NCBI GenBank assembly: GCA_902573735.1
Contig: CACGLH010000001.1
Location: 248,001-312,000 of the forward strand
Source of the DNA: an uncultured Alphaproteobacteria bacterium
Lineage (GTDB): Bacteria; Pseudomonadota; Alphaproteobacteria; Rhodobacterales; Rhodobacteraceae
Direction of reading: 5' to 3'
Length of the DNA stretch: 64,000 nt
Positions 26,088-33,736 of this stretch are shown here, one piece after another. The notes beneath the pieces were generated by a model, which was not told where the DNA came from, did no database searches, and saw nothing but the letters and a program-made list of their open reading frames with translations. Numbering within the stretch: the first letter of the stretch is position 1; every line of letters starts with the position of its first letter. The position numbers were made by a program, and so were the translations under genes.

Positions 26088-26924
26088 ATGTCAAATTTTG
26101 AAAGGTTTTTTTTAGAGGATGGATCTTATATCCGTTTTAAAAAGTCCGGATCCGGCAGACCATTGGTTTTACTGCATCCAATTAGAAACCGTCTTGAATA
26201 TTTTGATCGAGTGACTCTTTTTTTGACTAAATTCTTTACAGTCTATGCCATTGATCTACCTGGCTTCGGAGACTCACCGGTTCATAAAGATGTGAATTAT
26301 GACCAACAATATATTGCTAAAGCGGTGGTGGATTTTGTTGCTAAGAAAAAACTCTCAAAATTAACTTTTGTTGGTGAGTCAATTGGTGGGGTATTATGCA
26401 CCACAATTGCATTGATGTTGCCGAAGAAAGTTGAGCGCATTTTTGTTTTTAATCCTTATGATTACGATACTTTTTTCGGCGAGGGGGTTCGTCGTGCTAA
26501 TCAATTTGCGAGATTTATTATTTGGAGCATGAGCTTGCCTGTAATTGGAAGCTTCTTTACTGCCCTTGAGAATAAACTAATTTTGTGGCTGATCTTTAGA
26601 GGTGGAGTTTACAATAAAAAGGCCATAACTTACCGTTATGTTTCACTTCTTAGCACCTCAATACGCAAACCGTTGAATGTGTATCACACACAAAATGTGT
26701 TTTCAAACTACAAATCCTGGACAGACTCAAAAAAACAGTATGCCAACATTGCAGTGCCAATTACACTTGTATACGGAGAGTATGATTGGTCGTCACCAAG
26801 AGAAAGAGGCGAAAGTAGAGCCTTGTTAAGGCCTCAAAATTATGTCGAGCTGGAGGATACTGGACATTTTTCCATTCTCGAGGCGCCTGAAAAGGCTGCT
26901 AATATTATCAAATCTCATGGATAA
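26088..26924 (+). CDS. Alpha/beta-fold hydrolase
   Basis: A 278-residue hydrolase of unknown substrate. RPLVLLHPIRNR is the oxyanion strand, YAIDLPGFGDSP is the DLxGxGxS loop, VGESIGG is the nucleophile elbow with Ser near residue 95, YGEYDW carries the acid, and DTGHFSILEAPE the catalytic His. The triad is complete. AAGGAG lies 10 nt before the ATG. An internal segment (residues 140-175) is hydrophobic enough for membrane contact. It ends just before the recO-end copy at 26972 and so is the last gene of the second stacked segment. Confidence 0.85.
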   Translation: MSNFERFFLEDGSYIRFKKSGSGRPLVLLHPIRNRLEYFDRVTLFLTKFFTVYAIDLPGFGDSPVHKDVNYDQQYIAKAVVDFVAKKKLSKLTFVGESIGGVLCTTIALMLPKKVERIFVFNPYDYDTFFGEGVRRANQFARFIIWSMSLPVIGSFFTALENKLILWLIFRGGVYNKKAITYRYVSLLSTSIRKPLNVYHTQNVFSNYKSWTDSKKQYANIAVPITLVYGEYDWSSPRERGESRALLRPQNYVELEDTGHFSILEAPEKAANIIKSHG

Positions 26925-26971
26925 TATTGGAATAACCTGCCCACATGGTATCTATTTTTACTTACTGAAAC

Positions 26972-27069
26972 ACTGATTTAAGCCCTATAAATAAAGGGCT
27001 TGATTTTCTATTTCTCTGAAAAAGGCCCAAAAGGGGCACTTAAAGAGGCAGTTCGTGAGAGTTTTATAA
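26972..27069 (+). repeat. Decayed recO-3'-end copy with integrase-tail remnant
   Basis: CTGATTTAAGCCCTATAAAT followed by AAAGGGCTTGATTTTCTATT and CTCTGAAAAAGGCCCAAAAG matches the attL flank (6868-6955) closely, including GGGGCACTTAAAGAGGCAGT and TCGTGAGAG. The coding half of the recO repeat is lost. It marks an older insertion boundary. Confidence 0.7.
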
Positions 27070-27155
27070 GAACATAACAAACATGTCACCCACCCCTAAG
27101 ACATATCCTTGAGGGTACACAAAAAAACCAAATTATATATATTGGTAAGTAGTAA
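27070..27155 (+). repeat. Cassette repeat copy 5
   Basis: Tail AACATAACAAACATGTCACC, head CCACCCCTAAGACATATCC, GGGTAC core, then a degenerate right half (ATTGGTAAGTAGTAAG). Confidence 0.8.
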
Positions 27156-27268
27156 GAATCTATTCCATAATCAAAACCAGAGCACCTTTCAATAAAAGTC
27201 ATATCACCAAATTCATACTTTTAGATTATCAAATGGCCATCTTTTCTTTATTCAATTAACATAAAAAA

Positions 27269-27292
27269 ATTTCATAAACTTGTCATAAAATT
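27269..27292 (+). promoter_or_regulatory. Pho-box-like PhoB site upstream of 5'-nucleotidase
   Basis: TTCATAAAC and TGTCATAAA form an 11 bp-spaced direct repeat matching the PhoB consensus (two CTGTCATA-like units 11 bp apart); the second unit is perfect over TGTCATAAA. TAAAAT about 14 nt downstream (27303-27308) can serve as the -10 of a PhoB-activated promoter. The gene's role in phosphate scavenging supports the call. Confidence 0.6.
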
Positions 27293-27332
27293 TAAACAAT
27301 TTTTAAAATAATAATGATCATTCTTTCTTTTA

Positions 27333-27389
27333 GGGTTAGTCTTTGGGTTCTTCCTTCGTTTTAATACTCATTTACCCAAAGGCTAGCCC
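27333..27389 (+). promoter_or_regulatory. Long hairpin in the 5'-nucleotidase leader
   Basis: GGGTTAGTCTTTGGGT (27333-27348) pairs with ACCCAAAGGCTAGCCC (27374-27389) over 16 bp, including two G-U pairs, around a 25 nt loop. It sits about 55 nt before the start codon with no long T run directly after it. It could stabilise the mRNA or regulate expression; it matches no riboswitch I know. Confidence 0.6.
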
Positions 27390-27442
27390 CGAATATAATT
27401 AAGAAACATATAGAATCATTTCATTTAGAAAGGATAGAAAAA

Positions 27443-29233
27443 ATGAAAACACTAAGAATTTTAGCTGTTTTAGTTACTACATTTTTTATAATTACTGGGC
27501 TTAAAGCTGAGCAACTCACTATTTTGCATATTAATGATCATCATTCACATTTAAAACCAGATAGTAGAATGAGTTTAGTTTTAGATGGTAAATCAACTCG
27601 GGTAAAATCTGGTGGAATGCCTGCAGTTGTTGCTAAGATCAAAGAATTAGAAGCAGATAATAAAAATGTAATTAAACTACATGCAGGAGATGCAATCTCA
27701 GGATCACTATTCTTTACTATATTTAAGGGTGAGGCAGACGCAGCACTAATGAATGAAATATGTTTTGATGCTTTTGCACTTGGTAATCATGAATTTAATG
27801 ATGGAGACAAAGGGGTTGCAAAGTTTATAGATTTTTTAAAATCAGAAAAGTGCAATACACCTGTCTTAGCTGCTAATATCAAGCCTGAGGTAGGGGTATC
27901 AGCTCTTACTCCTAGCAGTGAAACTGATTATATACAACCTTATACAATTATTGAAAGAGGAGGTATCAAGGTAGGTATTATTGGTATCGACATCGTTCGC
28001 AAAACAGTTATGTCTTCAAGCCCAGATGAGAGCACAATTTTTCTCGATGAGGCTGAAACTGCACAAAAAATGGTAGATGAACTTAAACAGTCTGGCATCA
28101 AGCATATTATAATTCTTGCGCATTATGGTTACAACAATGAGCTTGAACTTGCTAAAAAAATTGATGGTGTAGATTTAATAATAGGTGGTGACTCACATAC
28201 ACTTCTTGGAGATTTTGATGATCTTGGACTGAATGCTTCTGGGCCTTACCCAACAATTGTAAAAGGTGTTGATGGAGCTTCAGTTTGTGTTGCCACTGCT
28301 TGGCAATATAGTCAAATTGTTGGTGAGCTATCTATTTCTTTTAATGAAGCTGGAGAAGTTGAGTCCTGTAAAGGTATCCCACATGTAATGCTGGCAGATA
28401 GTTTCAAGAGAAAAAATAGTGATGGAGATAGAGTGGAAATTGAGGGAGTTGAACGCGATGCTGTGTATTCACAAATAAAAGCTGATCCAAAACTTTCTAT
28501 TGTTGAAGAAGATGCCTCAGCTGCTGCATTATTGGAGTCCTTTAATATCAAAGTAGAAGAAATGCTTTCGATAAAAGTGGGAGAAGTAAAAGAAAATCTG
28601 TGTCTTGTAAGAATCCCAGGTGATAGTCGCTCAAAAATTTGTTCTCCAGAACAAACAGCCAGTAAGGGTTCAGATATTTCAATGGTAGTTGCTCATGCAT
28701 TTCGTGAGATGGCTAAAGCTAGTGATATAGCCATTCAAAATGGAGGTGGAGTAAGAACGGATATAGCCAAAGGTGACTTTACAATGGGTGACGCTTACAA
28801 ACTACTCCCTTTTGCTAATACTCTAGTTGAAATGGACATGACTGGAGCCGAGATCAAAGCAGTATTAGAAGAGGCTCTGGATTATGCATTACAACCTGAT
28901 GGTTCTGACGGGGCATATCCTTATGCAGCAGGTTTACGCTGGAATGTCGACACAACTAAACCAGCTGGAATGCGTCTTAGTAAAATGGAGTATAAGGGTC
29001 GTAATGATAATTCATGGGTTCCTCTAGATAAAGGCTCTAACTATCGCATAGTAACTAACAACTACATAGCTAGTGGACGTGATGGTTATCTATCGTTCAA
29101 AACAGTAAAGAATGATGGGCGATATACTGACACTTATTTAGATTATGCTCAATCATTTGTTGATTATGTTCTTGAGCGTGGAAGTATAGGTAAGTTGCCT
29201 GAGTCTGAGTACTCAACACAGTCAATTAAATAA
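27443..29233 (+). CDS. Secreted 5'-nucleotidase / UshA-like metallophosphatase
   Basis: Periplasmic enzyme that hydrolyses nucleotides or related phosphoesters to release phosphate. The 596 residues begin with a signal peptide ending near LKAEQ. The calcineurin-like metallophosphatase domain shows LTILHINDHHSHL (D-x-H), HAGDAISGS, FALGNHEFNDG (N-H-E/D), ILAHYG and GGDSHT. The C-terminal 5'-nucleotidase domain shows AIQNGGGVRTDI and GDAYKLLPFANTLV. Both domains are complete. Ribosome site GAAAGGAT lies just upstream. A Pho-box-like site 150 nt upstream suggests induction by phosphate starvation. It sits alone between cassette repeats 5 and 6. Confidence 0.93.
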   Translation: MKTLRILAVLVTTFFIITGLKAEQLTILHINDHHSHLKPDSRMSLVLDGKSTRVKSGGMPAVVAKIKELEADNKNVIKLHAGDAISGSLFFTIFKGEADAALMNEICFDAFALGNHEFNDGDKGVAKFIDFLKSEKCNTPVLAANIKPEVGVSALTPSSETDYIQPYTIIERGGIKVGIIGIDIVRKTVMSSSPDESTIFLDEAETAQKMVDELKQSGIKHIIILAHYGYNNELELAKKIDGVDLIIGGDSHTLLGDFDDLGLNASGPYPTIVKGVDGASVCVATAWQYSQIVGELSISFNEAGEVESCKGIPHVMLADSFKRKNSDGDRVEIEGVERDAVYSQIKADPKLSIVEEDASAAALLESFNIKVEEMLSIKVGEVKENLCLVRIPGDSRSKICSPEQTASKGSDISMVVAHAFREMAKASDIAIQNGGGVRTDIAKGDFTMGDAYKLLPFANTLVEMDMTGAEIKAVLEEALDYALQPDGSDGAYPYAAGLRWNVDTTKPAGMRLSKMEYKGRNDNSWVPLDKGSNYRIVTNNYIASGRDGYLSFKTVKNDGRYTDTYLDYAQSFVDYVLERGSIGKLPESEYSTQSIK

Positions 29234-29249
29234 CATTTATATAGAGATT

Positions 29250-29280
29250 GAGGAGGTATTTAAGTATTGCCTCCTCTTTT
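29250..29280 (+). terminator. Terminator of the 5'-nucleotidase gene
   Basis: GAGGAGG, a 13 nt loop, CCTCCTC and TTTT, starting 17 nt after the stop codon: a 7 bp GC-rich stem with a T run. Confidence 0.75.
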
Positions 29281-29375
29281 GATTAGGATTTATCAAATAC
29301 TTCTCCAAATTTTAAGTTTTTAAATATAGCATTACTTTAAAAACGAAGACGTATTTAGAAAATACAAAGTTGGCC

Positions 29376-29452
29376 TTTTTTGAGTTTTAGTTTTTAAGAT
29401 AACAAACATGTCATACATGTCATCCACCCCAAAGACATATCCTATAGGATGA
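29376..29452 (+). repeat. Cassette repeat copy 6 with shared upstream segment
   Basis: TTTTTTGAGTTTTAGTTTTT, AAGATAACAAACATGTCATA and CATGTCATCCACCCC: 55 bp (29376-29430) identical to 37495-37549. The head continues AAAGACATATCC and breaks off at the start of the next gene's 3' end. The tail contains ACATGTCAT twice. Confidence 0.8.
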
Positions 29453-29457
29453 GAACA

Positions 29458-29772
29458 TTACCAACTATAAAATTTCTTTCCTCTGTTGAAAACTATTTTG
29501 GAAACAAATTCTTGAGCAATATCTCCCCACTTTGACCAAAGTTTCTGACATCGAACAAAGGCCTCTTCATCCTTATACTCCCAAATAATCAAAATTTTTA
29601 CAAGGTTTTCATCTGCAATACGAATACAACTAACATTTAATTGGCCTGATTTTCTCAAAAATTCTTTTGATTTATCCGTATTAAATAATTTAAAGCTATC
29701 TGACCATAATTTATAATCACCTTCTGAAGGAAAGGTCACAATTGCAGAAGAAAAATAACTGTCTTTATCCAT
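29458..29772 (-). CDS. Small protein, possible dimeric alpha/beta-barrel fold
   Basis: About 104 residues from ATG 29772 (MDKDSYFSSAIVTFPSEGDY), chosen because AAAGG lies 8 nt upstream; a GTG three codons earlier is possible. The alternation of strands (SSAIVTFP, VSCIRIADENLVKILIIWEY) and helices (DYKLWSDSFKLF, EEAFVRCQKLWSKWG) is compatible with an ABM-like alpha/beta-barrel, but no motif proves it. No signal peptide is seen. It is a single gene between cassette repeats 6 and 7, oriented against them. Confidence 0.6.
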   Translation of the reverse strand: MDKDSYFSSAIVTFPSEGDYKLWSDSFKLFNTDKSKEFLRKSGQLNVSCIRIADENLVKILIIWEYKDEEAFVRCQKLWSKWGDIAQEFVSKIVFNRGKKFYSW

Positions 29773-29917
29773 AAATAACACCTTTTAAAAATTTAGCAGT
29801 CCTATTTTAGCTTATGATAAAATTAGAACGTTTTCAATTTATTGATTAAAGTTATAAAGGATATTTGAACCTTTTATGAATTAATAAATACTCACAAAAA
29901 AATCTATTTGTGTCGAA

Positions 29918-30032
29918 TATAACAAACATAACAATCATAACACCCACCCCTAAGACATATCCTTAATGGCACCCCAAAAACCAAAGCCAGTTATTAGCAA
30001 GTACTACTGCTCATATGTTTTGGTGGAGAAGG
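29918..30032 (+). repeat. Cassette repeat copy 7
   Basis: Full copy: ATAACAAACATAACAATCAT tail, CACCCCTAAGACATATCC head, then CACCCCAAAAACCAAAGCC and TTATTAGCAAGTACTACTGC, ending in TTTTGGTGG. Confidence 0.85.
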
Positions 30033-30082
30033 TATGCATTTATTATCTTTTCAGATAAAAAAATTCATGTAGGATAATTAAT

Positions 30083-31114
30083 ATGAGAAAATTTGTTACA
30101 ACTCTGTGCCTTATTCTAAGCCTTGCTCTAGGAAGCTTAGGTATGGGTTGGAGTGCTGATTTTCAAAAGGGTATGGAAGCCTATAATAATGGTGATTTTG
30201 CCACTGCATTGAAGGAATGGAAGCCTCTTGCTGAAGGAGGTGATACAGACGCCCAATATAATCTAGGTATTATGTACGATGAAGGACAAGGTGTACCTCA
30301 AGATTATCAAGAATCAGCAAAATGGTATACATTGGTAGCTGAAAAGGGGTATCCAGAAGCCCAGCGTCATTTAGCAATTTTGTATTATGAAGGAAAAGGA
30401 GTACCCCAAGATTACCAGGAAGGAGTGAAATGGATGACTCTAGCTGCCAATCAAGGAGATGTAGCGTCACAGTACAATCTTGGTTTATTTTATAAAAATG
30501 GTGATATTGTTCCTCAAGATTATAAGGCTGCAGCAAAATGGTATAAGCTAGCTGCCGACCAAGGTGATACAGATTCCCAGCTTCAATTAGCACTATTGCA
30601 TTATAATGGACAAGGTGTACCCCAAGATTATCAGGAAGCAATAAAATGGATGACTCTAGCTGCCAATCAAGGTAAAGCAGAGGCGCAGAAAAATTTAGGT
30701 TTTTTATATAGAGATGGAGAAGTTGTTCCTCAGGATTATCAGACCGCAGAAAAATGGTTTGAGTTAGCAGCTACTCAAGGCGATATAACATCACAAATCA
30801 ATATTGGTGTTCTTTATTACAATGGACAAGGTGTTCCTCAAGATTTTCAGACAGCAATAAAGTGGTTTGCTTTAGCTGCTGAACAGGGAAGTTTACAAGG
30901 CCAGCATAATATTGCTTATATGTACTATAGTGGGCAAGGGATTAAAATTGATAAAGTCTATGCACATATGTGGGCTAGCATAGCTTCATCACAAGGATTT
31001 GAGAATGCTAAAGGATTGTTAGATGCCTTGAATATGGAGATGACCCCTTCCCAAATCCAAGAAGCACAAAGACTAACCGAAGAGTGTGTGAAGAAGAACT
31101 ATAAAGGGTGTTGA
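30083..31114 (+). CDS. Secreted Sel1-repeat protein (343 aa)
   Basis: A solenoid protein of about eight Sel1-like (TPR-type) repeats of 36 residues, each with an A-x-x-x-L-G-x-x-Y-x-x-G pattern such as AQYNLGIMYDEGQGVPQDYQ. The N-terminus is a signal peptide (LCLILSLALGSLGMGWSADF), so it acts in the periplasm or is exported. In the paralogue at 35215 the corresponding position has Cys within a lipobox, whereas this protein has Trp, so it is probably not lipidated. The C-terminus (AHMWASIASSQGFENAKGLL) is nearly identical to the paralogue's. Function unknown; Sel1 proteins usually scaffold protein contacts. Confidence 0.88.
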   Translation: MRKFVTTLCLILSLALGSLGMGWSADFQKGMEAYNNGDFATALKEWKPLAEGGDTDAQYNLGIMYDEGQGVPQDYQESAKWYTLVAEKGYPEAQRHLAILYYEGKGVPQDYQEGVKWMTLAANQGDVASQYNLGLFYKNGDIVPQDYKAAAKWYKLAADQGDTDSQLQLALLHYNGQGVPQDYQEAIKWMTLAANQGKAEAQKNLGFLYRDGEVVPQDYQTAEKWFELAATQGDITSQINIGVLYYNGQGVPQDFQTAIKWFALAAEQGSLQGQHNIAYMYYSGQGIKIDKVYAHMWASIASSQGFENAKGLLDALNMEMTPSQIQEAQRLTEECVKKNYKGC

Positions 31115-31115
31115 A

Positions 31116-31215
31116 TATAACAATGATAACACCCACCCCTAAGATATATCCTTGAGGCCACCCCAAAAACCATAGCCTATTTTAGCAAGTACGACTGATC
31201 ACATATTTTGATTAC
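31116..31215 (+). repeat. Cassette repeat copy 8
   Basis: Begins within a few bases of the Sel1 stop codon (TATAACAATGATAACACCC), head CCACCCCTAAGATATATCC, CCATAGCCTATTTTAGCAAG and TACGACTGATCACATATTTT. The last bases contain the stop codon of the opposite-strand gene that follows. Confidence 0.85.
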
Positions 31216-32114
31216 AGGTACTTTAAACCACTATCACAACCAAAAGTAACAATATTTTCCTTAGGCGACATCTCCCGTGCAAGCTTAATTGCTCCAACAA
31301 CATTCATCCCCGTTGATGTGCCACAGAAGATTCCATGTTTTTGAGCAAGAACTTTTCTCATTTCAAAAGCTTCGACTTGATCTACTGCATAAAATTGATT
31401 AATTTGTTTAGAGTCTAAAAATGGAGGATAAAAGCCAACACCAACACCTTCAACCTGATGAGACCCTCCAAAACCTTGAGTCATTAAGGGAGACTGACTT
31501 GGTTCAAAAGCTATAACATTTGGAAATTCATCTTTTTTATTTAACCCTTCGAGAGTTCCCATCAGAGCTCCCCCAGTTCCTACTGATGCACAAAGCAAAT
31601 CAACTTTGCCTTCTATTTGTTGAGCAATCTCAAAACCCATTGGTTGATACCCTAGCACTACATCCTTTGAACCAAATTGGTCTGCATAAAAACCATTTAT
31701 TTTATCAACTTTTTCATGAGCAAGTTCTTTCATTTTTTTAATAAGTTCTGGTGAGATTCCTTTTCCATAGGACGGAACTACAATAACCTCTGCACCAAAT
31801 GCCTCCATTGCAAGCTGTTTCGAATGAGAAAAAGCGTCTGAAAATATAGCAGTGAACTTTATACCTGAACAAGCACATGCAAAAGCCAGCGCAGAGCCAG
31901 TACTACCACCAGTATATTCTACTACCGTCTGGCTCAAAGTTAAATTTCCTTTACGGATAGCTTCCCCGATTACAGAGATCGCCATTCGATCTTTGTAGGA
32001 ACCTGTTGGGTTACCGCTCTCAACCTTTAACCAAATTGAAGCACCTTCATCTGGTTTTAAAACATCGAGTTTTATTAGAGGCGTATTCCCTACTTGTTTA
32101 AAAGAACTTTGCAT
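31212..32114 (-). CDS. PLP-dependent cysteine synthase-family enzyme
   Basis: Fold type II PLP enzyme, probably an O-acetylserine sulfhydrylase or a relative. GNPTGSYKDRMA carries the PLP-binding Lys, EYTGGSTGSALAFACA the substrate/phosphate loop, SVGTGGALMG the PLP phosphate loop and CGTSTGMNVVGA the later loop. The 300-residue chain stops at CDSGLKYL, where CysK homologues normally continue several residues (D-S-G-E-R-Y-L-S-T). Its stop codon lies inside the end of cassette repeat copy 8, so the repeat junction appears to have clipped the C-terminus. Catalytic parts are intact. Confidence 0.85.
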   Translation of the reverse strand: MQSSFKQVGNTPLIKLDVLKPDEGASIWLKVESGNPTGSYKDRMAISVIGEAIRKGNLTLSQTVVEYTGGSTGSALAFACACSGIKFTAIFSDAFSHSKQLAMEAFGAEVIVVPSYGKGISPELIKKMKELAHEKVDKINGFYADQFGSKDVVLGYQPMGFEIAQQIEGKVDLLCASVGTGGALMGTLEGLNKKDEFPNVIAFEPSQSPLMTQGFGGSHQVEGVGVGFYPPFLDSKQINQFYAVDQVEAFEMRKVLAQKHGIFCGTSTGMNVVGAIKLAREMSPKENIVTFGCDSGLKYL

Positions 32115-32230
32115 TGAGAATTAAATCCCTTACTTTCATAGAAATAAAATAATATTTCTAGTACTATTACAAGAAATATCGCAATTGGCCCGACAACGGT
32201 ATAATGTATTGTTCTACAAAAATTAAATAA

Positions 32231-32340
32231 ATACCCTATCTAATGAGGAAAATACCTGATTTAAGCCATATAAATAAGGGGTTATATTTTCTATTTCTTT
32301 GAAAAAGGCTCTAAAGGTGGAGTAAAAGGTGGACTTTTTT
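32231..32340 (+). repeat. Older recO-3'-end copy with integrase-tail remnant
   Basis: ATACCCTATCTAATGAGGAA then AATACCTGATTTAAGCCATA and TAAATAAGGGG: one mismatch over 51 bp to attL/attR. It is followed by CTATTTCTTTGAAAAAGGCT and GGTGGAGTAAAAGGTGGACT, then TTTTTTGA. The last part translates as G-G-V-K-G-G-L-F-stop, echoing the integrase end GAQKGHFF. There is no integrase gene nearby. Confidence 0.8.
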
Positions 32341-32458
32341 GAGTTTTCTTGAAAATGAAGTTATAGATGATTTAACAATCGATATAAAATTATCAAAAGC
32401 AACAACCACTGAACCTTGGGATCAGTGGGCATTTGATTTTATTTAAGGTAGAGGCAGT
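32341..32458 (+). other. Gene fragment or leader before the lyase-like gene
   Basis: Between the integrase-tail remnant and the lyase-like gene an open stretch ends in KATTTEPWDQWAFDFI and a TAA at 32444-32446. It lacks a start with a ribosome site and looks like the C-terminal scrap of a lost gene. No cassette repeat head lies in this gap. GGTAGAGGCAGT before 32459 gives a weak ribosome site. Confidence 0.35.
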
Positions 32459-33397
32459 ATGAAGAAAACTATCATATCAGTAATTATTGCAACGGTTTTA
32501 ATGGCTGGTTTTGCAGTTGCTGATCCTTACAAGATTGATGGTATAAACTTTTATGAAATGGGTAATGATGGTAACCCTTGGTTTACTATTGATAAAGGTA
32601 AAGATCTAATTGATCTTGATAATATTAATTGTGAATGGAGTCATGGTGGTACTACTGATTGTGCTACTATTGTTTCACCATTTGTTAATTTTCCTAAAGA
32701 TACTATGGTAATCCAGTCTTATATAGTGAGGTCAGGTGAGGTTGCATGGAAATTTGCTAATGGCGAAGGTCACTGTGGACAACATGGGAAAGGTGGTAAA
32801 GGTCTTAATGATTGTATTACTAATCGTGAAAGGTCTGAAGTTAGCATGAATGCTTTTAAAACTGGTGATAGAGATTACTGGTTCAAGTTTAGTATGTTTA
32901 TACCTGAAGAAAGTGTTTTTAATGCAGGTATTTGTAATTCAGTTTGGCAGATCCATTCTAAAAAAGGACCCGTAAATTTTCAGTTTAGGATTGGTCCACA
33001 AGGTGATCTGTCATGGACAGATTTCATTAACAGTAGTTTTGGTGGTCCAGAGCATAAAGAAATTCTTGCCAGCAACTTTGTAAAAGAACAGTGGAACGAT
33101 TTTGTTGTTAAAATAACTTTCGTAGAATTTCCAAACGTTGGACATATCAAAGTTTGGGCAAATAGTAAGTTGGTTGTTGATTATGCTGGTAAAACAAACA
33201 ACTTTCAAAGTAACAAAAATTATATGAAGTTTGGTATCTATAAGAGCAATATTCATAGGTATAACAACAAATACATGGGAAAAGAAGTTCCTAGTAGAGG
33301 TACTAGTATTGTGTACTATGATGCAATAGCTATTGGTGATAATTGTAAAGAACTTAACCTTGAGAAAGAAGGTTACAGTTGCAACAAACTACAATAA
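32459..33397 (+). CDS. Secreted polysaccharide-lyase-like protein
   Basis: 312 residues with a signal peptide (MKKTIISVIIATVLMAGFAV, cleavage before DPYK). The mature part has features of the heparin lyase I / glucuronan lyase-like beta-jelly-roll family (PF14099): RERSEVS, VWQIHSKKGP, VKITFVEFPNVGHIKVWANS, KFGIYKSNIHRYNNK and a final YYDAIAIGDN strand. Six cysteines suggest disulfides in the periplasm. If the family is right it cleaves an acidic polysaccharide by beta-elimination, plausible for a marine heterotroph. A lectin-like beta-sandwich without activity is the alternative. Confidence 0.62.
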   Translation: MKKTIISVIIATVLMAGFAVADPYKIDGINFYEMGNDGNPWFTIDKGKDLIDLDNINCEWSHGGTTDCATIVSPFVNFPKDTMVIQSYIVRSGEVAWKFANGEGHCGQHGKGGKGLNDCITNRERSEVSMNAFKTGDRDYWFKFSMFIPEESVFNAGICNSVWQIHSKKGPVNFQFRIGPQGDLSWTDFINSSFGGPEHKEILASNFVKEQWNDFVVKITFVEFPNVGHIKVWANSKLVVDYAGKTNNFQSNKNYMKFGIYKSNIHRYNNKYMGKEVPSRGTSIVYYDAIAIGDNCKELNLEKEGYSCNKLQ

Positions 33398-33570
33398 GAA
33401 AAATTCAATAGTCCTTATATATTGGTACATTATTAAACACATACATTCTTCAAACATTTGTTACTAAATAAAATATAATAGGATTAATAGAAATACTTTG
33501 GTAAGATACAAAAATTAGGGTAAATACTAATAAATATTATAAGTGACCATAAAACCTTTTAACAAAATAT

Positions 33571-33661
33571 ACTAACAAACATAACATCCAACCTAAGACA
33601 TATCCTTGAGGATACCCTAAAATCAATAGCCTTATTTTAAATTGCTAATACAGGCTGATTT
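33571..33661 (+). repeat. Cassette repeat copy 9
   Basis: CTAACAAACATAACATCCAA, CCTAAGACATATCCTTGAGG, ATACCCTAAAATCAATAGCC, then a degenerate right half. The 70 bp upstream resemble those before copy 17 (TATAAGTGA, then TTTTTAA/TTTTAAC and an AACATAAC tail), indicating a shared longer unit. Confidence 0.75.
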
Positions 33662-33736
33662 ACGTTTGCAAAAAGTTGAGTTACATTTTGTAATTATAGT
33701 TATGTTTTTTCATGTAGTCATTTAGGATTTTAAATA

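Noticed and set aside
27333-27389. Hairpin as a rho-independent terminator
   Set aside because: The strand upstream has no gene needing a terminator, no T run follows directly, and it lies in the leader of the 5'-nucleotidase gene.
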